Below the pieces are notes generated by a model. That model searched no databases. It was not told the DNA's origin and saw only the letters and a list, made by a program, of their open reading frames with translations. Of a DNA stretch of 64,000 bases, positions 38,564-48,350 are shown one piece after another. Within the stretch, counting starts at the first letter, position 1. Each line of letters starts with the position of its first letter. The DNA comes from an uncultured Pseudohongiella sp. (GTDB lineage Bacteria > Pseudomonadota > Gammaproteobacteria > Pseudomonadales > Pseudohongiellaceae), in NCBI GenBank assembly GCA_902597095.1, contig CACJWK010000003.1, positions 1 to 64,000 on the forward strand, written 5' to 3'. Both the position numbers and the translations under genes were made by a program.

Positions 38564-40599
38564 TGCCTACAAAGAAGTCCCTCCAAACCTGCCTTGTGCT
38601 GTGTTTCTGGTGCGCCGCTCTGTCGCTCTCCGCACAGGATGACTCAGAATTTGAAGCACTTTCCGAAGCGCTGCAGCAAGCCCCCTGCTTTGGCTTTACC
38701 GATGTCGGCGATTCTCGGGCACTGGAAATATGCGATGCACTCAATCTACGGGAAAACGTAAAAGCAAGAGAACTCAGCGAGCAATGGGTTCACGCAGAAC
38801 CGGACTCTCCCGCTGCGCAATTTGCACTTTCCGAGGTGCTCTTAACCATTGAGGGCAATATGCCGAGGGCGCTATATCATCTGCATCGAGCCGAGCAACT
38901 GATGCCCTATCAAACACTCGACCAATCACTGGAATCAGGTAATCTTCAATGGCACTACCTGACACTCACCCAATTAAGCTATGTGCACCAATTGATGGGG
39001 GAGCAGGTCATCTCGCTTGAGTATCTGGAGCAGTTGGAGGCTGTCTACGGCCAGGATGTCGAATCCTTCAGGGGCTGGCCGCTGATCAAGCTCAAGCAGT
39101 ATGAGGCAGCCCGCAACAGTGCCAGGAAAGTGCTTGAGAACGAAGCAGACCCCAGAGCACGCGCCAGAGCCTGGAATACCATTTGCGCAGCAGACCTGGC
39201 TAGTCTGACCCCCGTGAGCTCACCGAGCGCTTGTGAACGCGCCATTAATGAGGAAAACCCTCTCGAGCTGTCCTCCAGCGATACCGATACGGTGTATCTG
39301 ACGAATGCCTCTGAGGTCGCTCTCAGTCTTCTGGAAATCGAACAGGCAGAAGACTACCTCAGCAGGGCGACACGCTATCTCAATCCCGACAGCGTTGCAG
39401 ACCCCTGGATCTACACCCTATATCTCACCCTTAATCAGGGCCGTTTTGAAGAAGCGCATAGCGCTCTCGAACGAATGTTGATCTGGCGCGAGCAGCAAGA
39501 ACCCATCGTCAGCGTAATGAACAGAGCTGAGCATTTTCTGGTCAGCGCCAACTTTCTCATGGTGGCAGGCTACGCAGATGACGCGATCAAGCTGTCTCAA
39601 ACCGCAATGAATCAACCCGACCGGAACGGCTCATACAGCGCTGATGAAGCGCAGAAAGACGCCTATGCCGCTCTCGTTAATATGCATGCCAGTCGGGTCC
39701 AGCTTGAAATTGAGAAGGAAAATAGTATTGGTCTGAGTTGGGCAGAAATGGCTGCGCAGAGCGCGAAGAGACTTGGTCTACGCCTGCGAGCCTGGCGCGC
39801 TGAACGTCGCGCCGCCTCTTTGTTTGCAGATTTCGAGGTATTGCAAAGCAGGGTAAGGCCCTACGCACCATTGGACGTTCATATTCCGGAGTGGCTGGAG
39901 CCGGAACTCGTCGCAGTAATTGGTACCGGCATTATGACCGAAGTGCTGGATCAAGCGTTGGAGAACGGAGCGTTTCTGCTCAATGACAGTTACTATCAGA
40001 GCTATAAAGCCGAAATTTTGTACCTGAACAAAAACTTCGAGGCCGCTGCGACGGCTGCTGCGACAGCCCTCGCCGGACTTCCCCACCAGGAAGTGCTTCT
40101 CAAGGCGCGCCTTTCGGCGCGCCTGGCGGAATCACTCTGGCAGATGGGAGATTTTTCAGAAGCAAACCATTACTTCGCCGCCGCACTCCGAACGGACCCA
40201 AGCGTCATGCGGAGGCTTCAAACCAGCCTACCCGTGGACATTGTATCTGATAATTCGCCGATGGCTGAATCAGTCGGAAAAATGGTAGCTGAATCACCAC
40301 GTTTCAGAGCTGGGCAGTCCGGCCTGATACTCAGCGTCTCTTCAAGCCCGGAGCCCCTGATTTGCCTGAGAACCCGGCTGGGTGAGGCGATTTCATGCGC
40401 CAGTCAATCAGTCGACTCACAGCAAGTTCTTCGATCGTTCTCCGCTGAGTTTGCCCGGAACTTCCATAAACAGACATTCGGTATCGGAATTGAACTCACT
40501 CAAGCCGAGCGAACCATACTGATGGGCTCAAACGTTATACTGAGCGCGCAAAGAAGTTCGACCAGACAAAATAGCGGAGAGGTTTTCCTCAAGCGTTAG
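38563..40599 (+). CDS. Exported TPR-rich protein, MoxR operon
   Basis: From ATG 38563 (TGATG overlap with moxR) the 678-residue product has a signal peptide (MPTKKSLQTCLVLCFWCAAL, cleavage near LSAQ). The rest is helical with degenerate tetratricopeptide repeats (SPAAQFALSEVLLTIEGNMPR; SYVHQLMGEQVISLEYLEQL; YAAL-like). Longer frames start at 38515, but coupling and the signal sequence favour 38563. No catalytic motif. Probably a periplasmic protein-interaction partner of the transglutaminase/DUF58 complex, but this is inference. Confidence 0.8.
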   Translation: MPTKKSLQTCLVLCFWCAALSLSAQDDSEFEALSEALQQAPCFGFTDVGDSRALEICDALNLRENVKARELSEQWVHAEPDSPAAQFALSEVLLTIEGNMPRALYHLHRAEQLMPYQTLDQSLESGNLQWHYLTLTQLSYVHQLMGEQVISLEYLEQLEAVYGQDVESFRGWPLIKLKQYEAARNSARKVLENEADPRARARAWNTICAADLASLTPVSSPSACERAINEENPLELSSSDTDTVYLTNASEVALSLLEIEQAEDYLSRATRYLNPDSVADPWIYTLYLTLNQGRFEEAHSALERMLIWREQQEPIVSVMNRAEHFLVSANFLMVAGYADDAIKLSQTAMNQPDRNGSYSADEAQKDAYAALVNMHASRVQLEIEKENSIGLSWAEMAAQSAKRLGLRLRAWRAERRAASLFADFEVLQSRVRPYAPLDVHIPEWLEPELVAVIGTGIMTEVLDQALENGAFLLNDSYYQSYKAEILYLNKNFEAAATAAATALAGLPHQEVLLKARLSARLAESLWQMGDFSEANHYFAAALRTDPSVMRRLQTSLPVDIVSDNSPMAESVGKMVAESPRFRAGQSGLILSVSSSPEPLICLRTRLGEAISCASQSVDSQQVLRSFSAEFARNFHKQTFGIGIELTQAERTILMGSNVILSAQRSSTRQNSGEVFLKR

Positions 40600-40667
40600 G
40601 CTTTAGACCCAGGATACCGACTCTCCTGTGCAGATATCACCCAATTAACCGGAACCGACTAATTACT

Positions 40668-41864
40668 TTGTCCAGCCCTACTGTATTGACCAAGAAACTG
40701 ATTGTTCTGTTGGCTGTGGCCTCCGCTTTAGGACCTACCGCCATGCAAATTTTGCTGCCGACCCTCCCGGTTATTCAGGATACGTTTACCGTCAGCAACG
40801 AGATAGCCCAACTGACTCTCAGTCTCTCCATGCTGGCCATCGCGCTGGGAACGCTTTACTACGGGCCACTTTCTGATAAGTATGGCCGCAAACCGGTGAT
40901 GTTGATCGGCCTGTGCATTACCTTTGCAGGCTCTCTGGCCTGTTTGTTCGCGGACAGTATCGAATTTCTTATCTTGGGCAGGTTTGTTCAGGCGTTTGGT
41001 GGCGCCGTGGGACTAGTACTGGCTCGCGCCATGGTTCGCGACGTCTATGAAGCGAATGATGCCGCCAGAGTCATAGCCACTCTCGTTATGGTGATGGTCG
41101 TCATTCCAATGCTCTCACCCGCCTTAGGAGGAGAGCTGACGGCAAGATTTGGCTGGCAATCAGTCTTCTCGGTTGTGGCGTGCTTCAGCGTGGTCCTGTT
41201 TGTCGTCATGCTTTATCTGCTGCCCGAAACTTTAAAAGAGTCGGTTCCTTTTGAAGGGCTCTCTGCGATGCTGTCAACATACGAACTGCTGCTGCAGTCC
41301 GTTGCTTTCAGGAGCTACGCCCTTTGTGTTGCTTTCGTCTCTGTCGTCTTTTTCAGCTTTATTGCTGCAGCCCCAGAGATAATGGTGAGTGCATTTAATC
41401 GCCCTCCCACCGACTATGGCTACTATTTCATCATGATCCCGTTGGGGTTTATGGGAGGAAACTATGCCACCAGGATGCTGAACCAGCGATTCAGCATCAA
41501 TCAGCTGATCAGCCTTGGGGGCAGCATTGCATTACTCGGCATCAGTGCTGCGCTTGCTTTTCAGATGCTGGGGAGCGGCCACCCTATGGCTCTTTTCGTG
41601 CCTGTCGCCATCGCTGTCTTCGGCAACGGGATTACCCTCCCCAACGCTCAGGCAGCGGCAATCAATGAATTCCCTCAATACGCCGGTAGCGCGTCAGGCC
41701 TGACCGGCTTCATGCAAATGGCGCTTTCAGCTATTGCTGCCCAGGCGGTGGCCTGGATCTATAATGGAACCGCATTTCCCCTGTTGTTGTTGATGCTCTG
41801 CGCGTCGGTATTGTCTTTGGGGTTGTTCCATTTCGGCATTAAAAGCCAGCTCAGACCGGTTTGA
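40668..41864 (+). CDS. Bcr/CflA-family drug-resistance MFS transporter
   Basis: A 398-residue, 12-helix MFS protein of the DHA1 type. The motif A-like YGPLSDKYGRKPVMLIGL lies after helix 2, and RAMVRDVYEANDAARVIATL fits the Bcr/CflA group. Start at TTG 40668, preceded by a weak ribosome-binding site. It is convergent with selA (9 nt apart). Substrate unknown. Confidence 0.88.
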   Translation: MSSPTVLTKKLIVLLAVASALGPTAMQILLPTLPVIQDTFTVSNEIAQLTLSLSMLAIALGTLYYGPLSDKYGRKPVMLIGLCITFAGSLACLFADSIEFLILGRFVQAFGGAVGLVLARAMVRDVYEANDAARVIATLVMVMVVIPMLSPALGGELTARFGWQSVFSVVACFSVVLFVVMLYLLPETLKESVPFEGLSAMLSTYELLLQSVAFRSYALCVAFVSVVFFSFIAAAPEIMVSAFNRPPTDYGYYFIMIPLGFMGGNYATRMLNQRFSINQLISLGGSIALLGISAALAFQMLGSGHPMALFVPVAIAVFGNGITLPNAQAAAINEFPQYAGSASGLTGFMQMALSAIAAQAVAWIYNGTAFPLLLLMLCASVLSLGLFHFGIKSQLRPV

Positions 41865-41873
41865 CCGGCCTGA

Positions 41874-43304
41874 TCAGTGTACATTCAGCGCTGAAAGCTG
41901 GTCGACGAATTCATGTTCGTCACGCAAACAGCGCATGTCAAGAAGATACCTCCCATCGCTTATCCGGCCAACGACGGGACGGGGAAGCATTCTGAACTGA
42001 CGCGCAAGATTCAGCAGAACAGCATCTCTCTGCCCTCTTTCCGCTATCGGATCAACGCAAAGTGCAAAGCTGTCAAGAAGATCCATTGGCAGCGAGCCGG
42101 AACCAATCTGGCTTTTGCAGGGCACCACGTCGACCGTTGCTCTTCCAGCCAACCCGTCCGACAGCAGTGGCAGTAATCGTTGGCATACAGTTTCAATCTC
42201 ATTGGCCGGGCGGGTGAGGTCGCGTAGCAAGGGTAAGCGGCTCTTCAGCAGGTCTGGCTGCCGGTAAAGTTCAAGGACAGCGACCAGTGCCGCCATGGTG
42301 ATCTTATCAATGCGCAGCGCCCTCTTGAGCGGGTTACTCTTTAATTTTTCGATAAGATCCTTGCGGCCGGCAACAATTCCCGACTGAGGACCACCAAGCA
42401 ATTTATCACCACTGAAGGTGACCAGGTCGGCTCCTGCTGCGAGCGCACCGGCCACAGTAGGCTCTCTGGGTAACCCATACTGCGTGAGCTCGATCAAGGT
42501 TCCACTACCCAGATCAGAGACAAAGGGAATACCTGATGCCACCGCCAGTTTCGACAATGCCGCATCCGCCACATCTGCGGTAAATCCCTGAATCTGATAG
42601 TTGCTTGCATGCACTCGCATGATCATTGCGGCCTTTTCATCAATTGCCTTCTCGTAGTCCGCAAGGTGTGTTCGGTTTGTTGTTCCTACTTCGCGTAAGC
42701 AACAACTGGCGCTTTCCATGACATCTGGGATTCGGAACGCCCCTCCAATTTCAACCAGTTCTCCGCGCGAAATGACGACGTTCTGACCTTTCGCAAGAGA
42801 ATTAAGAACCAGCATCACCGCCGCAGCGTTATTGTTGACCACCGTCGCTGCCTCAGCTCCGGTCAAGTCGGCAAGCAACTTTTCCAGGTGTGCATCTCGG
42901 TCACCTCGGCGGCCAGACTCCAGGTCATATTCAATATTGACATCACCCAAGGCAGCGACTTCCATGGCCGCAACCGCTTCGACAGGCAACCGGGCCCTTC
43001 CCAAATTGGTGTGGATCACCGTGCCCGTGAGATTGAAAACTGCTTTTAATGTGCCTGGAGATCGATCCGCAAGAGAGACGATAATTCGCTGACAGATCTC
43101 CTTTTGTACATTAGACTCAATCACCCAGGCGATGGTCTCAGGGTCATTCAGTGCGATTTGAGAGCGCAGCTGTTCTACCTGATTCCGCGCCTCTAGCTTT
43201 ACAATTGCAAGCTCTGCGACTGACGTGAAACCGGAAAGCTCTTCGCAATTAAGCAGCTTTTCGATAGCAGGTAGCGCCCTGTATGCGTCAGATTGCCGCG
43301 ACAT
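41874..43304 (-). CDS. selA: L-seryl-tRNA(Sec) selenium transferase
   Basis: SelA converts Ser-tRNA(Sec) to Sec-tRNA(Sec) using selenophosphate and PLP. From ATG 43304 (MSRQSDAYRALPAIEKLLN matches the E. coli start) the protein has about 476 residues, with TNRTHLADYEKAID, the PLP-lysine motif TFSGDKLLGGPQSGIVAGRK and NIGRARLPVEA-like region NLGRARLPVEAVAA. The upstream frame to 43334 is not needed. selB is on the other strand 7 kb away; no selC, selD or UGA-containing gene is recognised here. Confidence 0.95.
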   Translation of the reverse strand: MSRQSDAYRALPAIEKLLNCEELSGFTSVAELAIVKLEARNQVEQLRSQIALNDPETIAWVIESNVQKEICQRIIVSLADRSPGTLKAVFNLTGTVIHTNLGRARLPVEAVAAMEVAALGDVNIEYDLESGRRGDRDAHLEKLLADLTGAEAATVVNNNAAAVMLVLNSLAKGQNVVISRGELVEIGGAFRIPDVMESASCCLREVGTTNRTHLADYEKAIDEKAAMIMRVHASNYQIQGFTADVADAALSKLAVASGIPFVSDLGSGTLIELTQYGLPREPTVAGALAAGADLVTFSGDKLLGGPQSGIVAGRKDLIEKLKSNPLKRALRIDKITMAALVAVLELYRQPDLLKSRLPLLRDLTRPANEIETVCQRLLPLLSDGLAGRATVDVVPCKSQIGSGSLPMDLLDSFALCVDPIAERGQRDAVLLNLARQFRMLPRPVVGRISDGRYLLDMRCLRDEHEFVDQLSALNVH

Positions 43305-43445
43305 TGATCGTTTCCTTTGCCTTGTCATGAGCAAGTTTACCGCGAGTTTCTGGTTACTCGGAGTCAGGTCTGGCTTGCAGTGAAAATAACGATGGTACTA
43401 CACTGCCTCTGCGATTTCTCAGTCAATACAGGATTAATGCCACGC

Positions 43446-44387
43446 ATGGCAACGCAGGACCACGTAATCATCGTTAACCCATTCCATCCAGAGACACTGG
43501 AGCGATTAGATTCAGCCTATCAGACTCATCATCTCTGGAAACTCGAGCGCCCTGAACAAGAACAACTGCTCAAGTCTCTGGAGGGCCAATGCCGAGTTGC
43601 TGCCAGTGCCTCCTGGAACTGCGATCCGGTTATATACCGGCTAAAGTCACTTAAGCTCATCGCCGCCTTCGGGGTCGGGGTAGACGGGATTGATTTTGAA
43701 ACGACCCGCAACTTGAAAATTCGCGTAACTAACACACCCGGCGTGCTCGACGACGGGGTAGCAGATTTGGCAATGGCGCTCATTCTCGCCACGATGCGCA
43801 ACCTTATCAGAGCCAACAGTTTCAGCAGAGATAATCTATGGAAAGATGGACCTTTCCCTTTCGGCACTTCTATGGCGGGCAAAACCCTCGGCATTGCAGG
43901 GCTGGGAAGAATCGGCTCTGCCATCGCTATGCGGGCCGAGCCTTTCAAGGTCAAGATTGCTTACCACAATCGCCAGCCTAAACAGGTACCCTATACGTTT
44001 TGTCAAAGTCTGGAAGACCTAGCCGAGATCTCCGACATTCTTGTGTCCGTCTTACCAGGCGGGGCCGAAACCGATAATCTGATCAATACAAACGTCCTAA
44101 AGAAACTCGGACCATCAGGTATTTTCATCAATGTCGGACGAGGAAATTCAGTTGACGATGAGGCACTTATTGAAGCCCTGAGATCTGGCGCTGTCCAGGC
44201 AGCTGGGCTTGATGTTTATAAAAATGAGCCTCAAATTCCAGATGCTTATAAAATATTGGAAAATGTAATTTTGCTGCCGCATATTGGCAGCGCTACAGTA
44301 GAGACTCGGTGTGCGATGGGAAATCTCGTTTTTGACAACATCCGGGCCTTTTTTGAACACGACACGCTAGTTTCTGAAGTGATGTAA
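43446..44387 (+). CDS. D-2-hydroxyacid dehydrogenase
   Basis: A 313-residue NAD(P)-dependent dehydrogenase. It has the dinucleotide motif GIAGLGRIGSAIAMR, the catalytic residues Arg in NVGRGNSVDDEALIEAL, Glu in GLDVYKNEPQ and His in LLPHIGSATVET, typical of hydroxypyruvate/glyoxylate reductases and related enzymes. Longer frames extend to 43317, but homologues begin near MATQDHVIIV, so ATG 43446 (or 43437) is preferred. Divergent from selA. With the lactate permease and PPDK nearby, use of 2-hydroxyacids is suggested. Confidence 0.9.
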   Translation: MATQDHVIIVNPFHPETLERLDSAYQTHHLWKLERPEQEQLLKSLEGQCRVAASASWNCDPVIYRLKSLKLIAAFGVGVDGIDFETTRNLKIRVTNTPGVLDDGVADLAMALILATMRNLIRANSFSRDNLWKDGPFPFGTSMAGKTLGIAGLGRIGSAIAMRAEPFKVKIAYHNRQPKQVPYTFCQSLEDLAEISDILVSVLPGGAETDNLINTNVLKKLGPSGIFINVGRGNSVDDEALIEALRSGAVQAAGLDVYKNEPQIPDAYKILENVILLPHIGSATVETRCAMGNLVFDNIRAFFEHDTLVSEVM

Positions 44388-44394
44388 TCGATTG

Positions 44395-44592
44395 ATGATC
44401 CCACAGAGCCTAGAAAAATCTTCCTGCCCCTACTGCGGCGAACCGATAGAATTGCTTATCGATACATCTGTTGCCGAACAGGAATATGTCGAAGATTGCG
44501 AGGTATGCTGCAGGCCGATGGTAGTAAGTTGCACCGTGACACAAGGGTTTTCTGACGCGGCGCTTGTATCGGTCCGCAGGGAAGACGACTAG
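44395..44592 (+). CDS. CPXCG motif cysteine-rich zinc-ribbon protein
   Basis: A 65-residue zinc-ribbon protein with two Cys pairs, CPYCG (about 10-14) and CEVCCRP (about 35-41). It belongs to the widespread CPXCG family of unknown function. Start ATG 44395 (ATG 44392 is the alternative). It closely follows the hydroxyacid dehydrogenase gene (7 nt). Confidence 0.85.
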   Translation: MIPQSLEKSSCPYCGEPIELLIDTSVAEQEYVEDCEVCCRPMVVSCTVTQGFSDAALVSVRREDD

Positions 44593-45041
44593 CTATTCGT
44601 TCAAGTGATAATAGATGTATCTCGCTTCATTGTCGCACATCACGCTAAAGTTCCCTACGAGACTGCTATCTCTAAGATCAATTTCAATAAACATGTCGCG
44701 ATAGTATGGACTCAGAGAGTTATAAACGACCTCTTGGACGATGATGATATTGAAATATTCAAGTCCGCGTTCCCTCTCTGCGTCATGAATGACTTTCCAG
44801 ATCACCGGTTACTTGCGCAATTCTTCGTATCTAGTCGCTTTAATAAGAGAGTCGCCAAACAAATCATAGGTCAGCAACTAGTCAAAATTTCCAGAGCGTA
44901 GTTATTTAGGCATACTCCACCTTTGTGTGAGCATATCCGCGATGATGTCCTCGCAGGAAGTTAGCAGCGAACAAAAATTAAACCATTTATCTCTCCACAT
45001 TATGATGCAATTCACGAGCATAAATCGCATCAAGATAAAGG
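44593..45041. other. AT-rich gap with overlapping weak ORFs on both strands
   Basis: Between the CPXCG gene and PPDK. A plus-strand GTG frame (44605-44901, 98 aa) and a minus-strand GTG frame (44593-44805, 70 aa, ending ARYIYYHLNE) overlap; neither has a good ribosome-binding site or a recognisable domain. The minus one has a more protein-like composition. The DNA is poorer in G+C than its surroundings. I cannot decide whether either is real. Confidence 0.3.
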
Positions 45042-45047
45042 TATAAT
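45042..45047 (+). promoter_or_regulatory. Possible -10 element of the PPDK gene
   Basis: A perfect TATAAT in AAAGGTATAATGG lies 68 nt before the preferred PPDK start (45115). No good -35 is visible. If real, transcription starts near 45054, which rules out the ATG at 45046 as the PPDK start. Confidence 0.4.
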
Positions 45048-45114
45048 GGTAGAATATGAACTTGTTGGGTTTACTCGACGCGCACCCATTTTTATTAAAT
45101 GCAAGAAGAATACT

Positions 45115-47862
45115 ATGGCACCGGTTACAAGCAAGAGAATGGGCAAGAAGAAAGCTCAAGTGAAACAAAACAAATTCGTTTTCGAATTCGGCACCAAGAC
45201 TGACGGAAATGCTACGATGCGAGAATTGCTGGGAGGCAAGGGAGCGAATCTGGCAGAAATGGCTTCCATAGAGCTTCCGGTGCCACCGGGATTCACCATC
45301 AGCACTGAAGTCTGCACCTATTTCTACGAGCACGACCGGAAATATCCGAACACACTCTCTACCGATGTGAAAAAGGCAATTGCATCTGTGGAATCACAGC
45401 TAAACAAAAACTTCGGAGCGAGGAAAAATCCCCTGCTTGTTTCGGTCCGATCTGGCGCCAGAGATTCCATGCCGGGCATGATGGATACCATCCTAAACCT
45501 GGGGCTCAATGACGAGACAGTCGAGGGCCTCACGGAAGTTTCCGGAAATTCCCGTTTCGCCTGGGACTGCTATCGACGTTTCATACAGATGTATGGCGAT
45601 GTGGTGATGGGAGTGCAGGCGCGAAACGAGGAAGAAGAAGATCCATTCCATAATGCACTTGAAAAGCTCAAGGAACGAGCTGGCGTTTCCGTAGACTCAG
45701 ATTTGACGACCAGGGATCTCAAGGAACTGGTTAAACGCTACAAAGCGCTGATTCTTAAGCGAACGCGCTCTGCATTCCCTCAGGATGTCAACGAACAACT
45801 TTGGGGAGCGATTGGTGCAGTGTTCGGATCCTGGAAGAATGAGCGGGCAATTCTATACCGTCAGCAGTACGGGATTCCCGCAGAATGGGGAACTGCAGTG
45901 AATGTGCAATCCATGGTCTTCGGGAACGCAGGCGAAACCAGTGCTACTGGTGTGGCTTTTACCCGGGATCCGGCAAATGGTGAAAAAGTTTTTTACGGGG
46001 AATACCTGATTAATGCTCAGGGAGAAGATGTGGTGGCTGGTGTGAGGACGCCACAGCCAATCTCGCACATGGCGGTTTCGATGCCAAAAAGCTTTCGGAA
46101 TCTTGAGAAGATCAGAACCAAATTAGAGCGCCACTTCAAGGACATGCAGGACTTTGAATTCACTATTGAGAACGGACGCTTATTCATCCTGCAAACCCGC
46201 AATGGCAAGCGAACAGGCCTGGCAGCGGTTAGAATCGCGGTAGAAATGCAGCGCGAGCGCCTAATGAACCAGAAAGCCGCTTTGCTCAAAATTCCAGCAG
46301 AATCGATCGATTCCCTTCTGGTTCCTGTCTTCGATCCCAAGGCACTAAAAGCCTCGACTGTAATCGCTCGGGGCTTGCCAGCCGGCCCAGGCGCCGCCAC
46401 CGGCCGAATCGCATTTACCGCTGCAACCGCTGAAATTGAGACCCGCAAAGGCAATAGAGTGGTTCTATGCAGAACAGAAACGTCACCGGACGATTTGAAA
46501 GGCATGTTGCACTCACAGGGCATCCTAACGTCAAGAGGCGGCGTCTCCTCCCACGCCGCTCTGGTTGCCCGGCAGTTGGGTAAGGTCTGTGTTTGTGGCG
46601 CGGCCGAAATCTCAATTAACTATGAAAAGCGCACCCTAACCGCCGGTAAAGTGGTCCTCAACGAAGGTGACTATATCTCCATTGACGGCAGCACCGGAGC
46701 CATCTACAAGGGCATGATTGAAAGCGCTGACTCAGAGGTAAAACGGGTTCTGGACGGAACGATGCGCGCTAACAAAAGCTACACCTACGAATTATTCCAG
46801 ACGGTGATGCAGTGGTCAGATAAATTCCGGACGCTTAAGATCAGGACTAATGCAGATACCCCGGGCATGGCCAGTAATGCTGTCGCCTTCGGCGCGGAAG
46901 GTATCGGGCTATGCCGCACGGAACACATGTTTTTTGATGGCGATCGCATTGATTATATGCGCCAGATGATTCTGGCGGTGGACGAAGTCCAGCGAAGAGC
47001 AGCGCTCAAAAAATTGCTGCCTTTTCAACGAAAAGACTTCGTGGGGCTATTCAAAGCAATGAACGGACGGCCGGTTACGATCCGACTGCTCGATCCGCCA
47101 CTTCATGAATTTCTGCCACATGACGACGTGGTGCGGCGTCAGCTTGCTGAAAAACTGGGCGTACCCTTTGATTTTGTAATCGAACGGATCAAAGCGCTTC
47201 ACGAGGAAAATCCAATGCTCGGGTGTCGCGGATGCCGGCTTGGTATTCTTCATCCCGAGATTACGGAAATGCAGACCCGCGCAATTTTTGAAGCGGCCGC
47301 ACAGGTTCTTAAAAGCAAATCCAAGGTCAAAGTGAACCCTGAAATAATGATCCCACTCGTAGGATTCAGAGAAGAACTTGCTGACCAGCTTCGAACCGTG
47401 CACCGGGTTGCTGAAGAGGTCATGAAAGCACGAAAGGTAAAAATCAACTATCTGGTGGGGACGATGATCGAAGTGCCACGTGCGGCAATCACCGCCGATC
47501 AAATAGCTGAAGAAGCCAACTTTTTCAGTTTCGGCACCAATGACTTAACGCAGACGACACTTGGGCTATCCCGAGACGACATGGGGCTGTTTTACGACGA
47601 ATACCAGCGAAAAGAGATTTACAATCAAAACCCTTTTGCCAGTCTTGATCAATCCGGTGTAGGAAAACTCATGCAACAGGCTGTCGCCAGCGGCAGGAGA
47701 ACGCGGGCTGATCTGAAGCTTGGCATTTGCGGCGAACATGCAGGAGATCCGTCCTCAATTGATTTTTGCCAAAGATTGGGATTGAACTATGTCAGTTGCT
47801 CGCCCCCAAGAGTACCGGTCGCCCGACTTGCAGCGGCGCAAGCCCAGCTAAAAAACAGCTGA
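45115..47862 (+). CDS. ppdK: Pyruvate phosphate dikinase
   Basis: PPDK interconverts pyruvate, ATP and Pi with PEP, AMP and PPi. The sequence has the N-terminal ATP-grasp domain ([28 protein letters not shown]), the phosphohistidine swivel motif [20 protein letters not shown], and the C-terminal PEP-binding barrel with [10 protein letters not shown]. About 915 residues from ATG 45115, full length. Longer start at 45046 overlaps the putative -10; 45139 is also possible. PPi released here could feed the membrane pyrophosphatase at 12-14 kb; lactate entering by the next gene would supply pyruvate. Confidence 0.95.
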   Translation: MAPVTSKRMGKKKAQVKQNKFVFEFGTKTDGNATMRELLGGKGANLAEMASIELPVPPGFTISTEVCTYFYEHDRKYPNTLSTDVKKAIASVESQLNKNFGARKNPLLVSVRSGARDSMPGMMDTILNLGLNDETVEGLTEVSGNSRFAWDCYRRFIQMYGDVVMGVQARNEEEEDPFHNALEKLKERAGVSVDSDLTTRDLKELVKRYKALILKRTRSAFPQDVNEQLWGAIGAVFGSWKNERAILYRQQYGIPAEWGTAVNVQSMVFGNAGETSATGVAFTRDPANGEKVFYGEYLINAQGEDVVAGVRTPQPISHMAVSMPKSFRNLEKIRTKLERHFKDMQDFEFTIENGRLFILQTRNGKRTGLAAVRIAVEMQRERLMNQKAALLKIPAESIDSLLVPVFDPKALKASTVIARGLPAGPGAATGRIAFTAATAEIETRKGNRVVLCRTETSPDDLKGMLHSQGILTSRGGVSSHAALVARQLGKVCVCGAAEISINYEKRTLTAGKVVLNEGDYISIDGSTGAIYKGMIESADSEVKRVLDGTMRANKSYTYELFQTVMQWSDKFRTLKIRTNADTPGMASNAVAFGAEGIGLCRTEHMFFDGDRIDYMRQMILAVDEVQRRAALKKLLPFQRKDFVGLFKAMNGRPVTIRLLDPPLHEFLPHDDVVRRQLAEKLGVPFDFVIERIKALHEENPMLGCRGCRLGILHPEITEMQTRAIFEAAAQVLKSKSKVKVNPEIMIPLVGFREELADQLRTVHRVAEEVMKARKVKINYLVGTMIEVPRAAITADQIAEEANFFSFGTNDLTQTTLGLSRDDMGLFYDEYQRKEIYNQNPFASLDQSGVGKLMQQAVASGRRTRADLKLGICGEHAGDPSSIDFCQRLGLNYVSCSPPRVPVARLAAAQAQLKNS

Positions 47863-48350
47863 GGCGGCAGACTATCCTTTGAAGTCTGTTCGTGAGTTGT
47901 ATTGGGCTGTTCATCCGAGCTAGCTACCGGGGTCGCTCACAGTGGCGGTTTATCAGCAACCACCAGGACTAGCCCATCCTGAGCAAGCTTTGCATTCACC
48001 CACGGCGTCGGCTCTTTCAGTTGTTGTGAGCAAGGCCCATGCTGACACAGCGCCAACCTTCAACACGGCGGAGGGCGTTCATATTCCTGCTCTATTCAGC
48101 CTGATGGCAACGAGCCGTCGGCGAGAATGCCAGCCTATGAGCGAACCCTCTCGCTACCAGTCTGAACAAGCTGAAACGATACCCTCTATGCCAGCCCTCT
48201 CGCTCGCGTAACTTGCTGCTCCCCGCAGCAAAAACAGCGGAATTGCGCCAATCCTGTCTGAACCGCGGCTTATGTACTGGACGATAATCTGCTAAGCTCA
48301 AGACAGTGTCAGTGCTTCAACAATAAAAATTACAGCGGCGGAAATTTGCC
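47863..48350 (+). other. 488-nt intergenic region before the lactate permease
   Basis: No convincing gene. An 89-aa frame (47942-48211) has no domain, a poor start and a repetitive, Pro/Ala/Ser-rich look, and is rejected. Near the 3' end GG (48279-48280) and GC (48291-48292) stand at -24/-12 spacing (only about 7 of 12 consensus matches), followed by a CA motif at 48319-48329 and ACAGCGGCGGAAATTTGCC before ATG 48351. Confidence 0.4.
48319..48329 (+). promoter_or_regulatory. CA motif (AANAANAA) in the lactate-permease leader
   Basis: AACAATAAAAA, 21 nt before the ATG and upstream of GCGGCGGAA. The same 11-mer is found in front of the alanine symporter (10473-10483, minus strand). It fits an Hfq/Crc-binding site near the translation start; function inferred. 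Confidence 0.5.

Noticed and set aside
44902-45333. 143-aa minus-strand frame across the PPDK start
   Set aside because: Largely antisense to the conserved PPDK coding region.
47942-48211. 89-aa frame before the lactate permease
   Set aside because: Composition (Pro/Ala/Ser), lack of a ribosome-binding site and no domain; likely chance frame in a regulatory gap.
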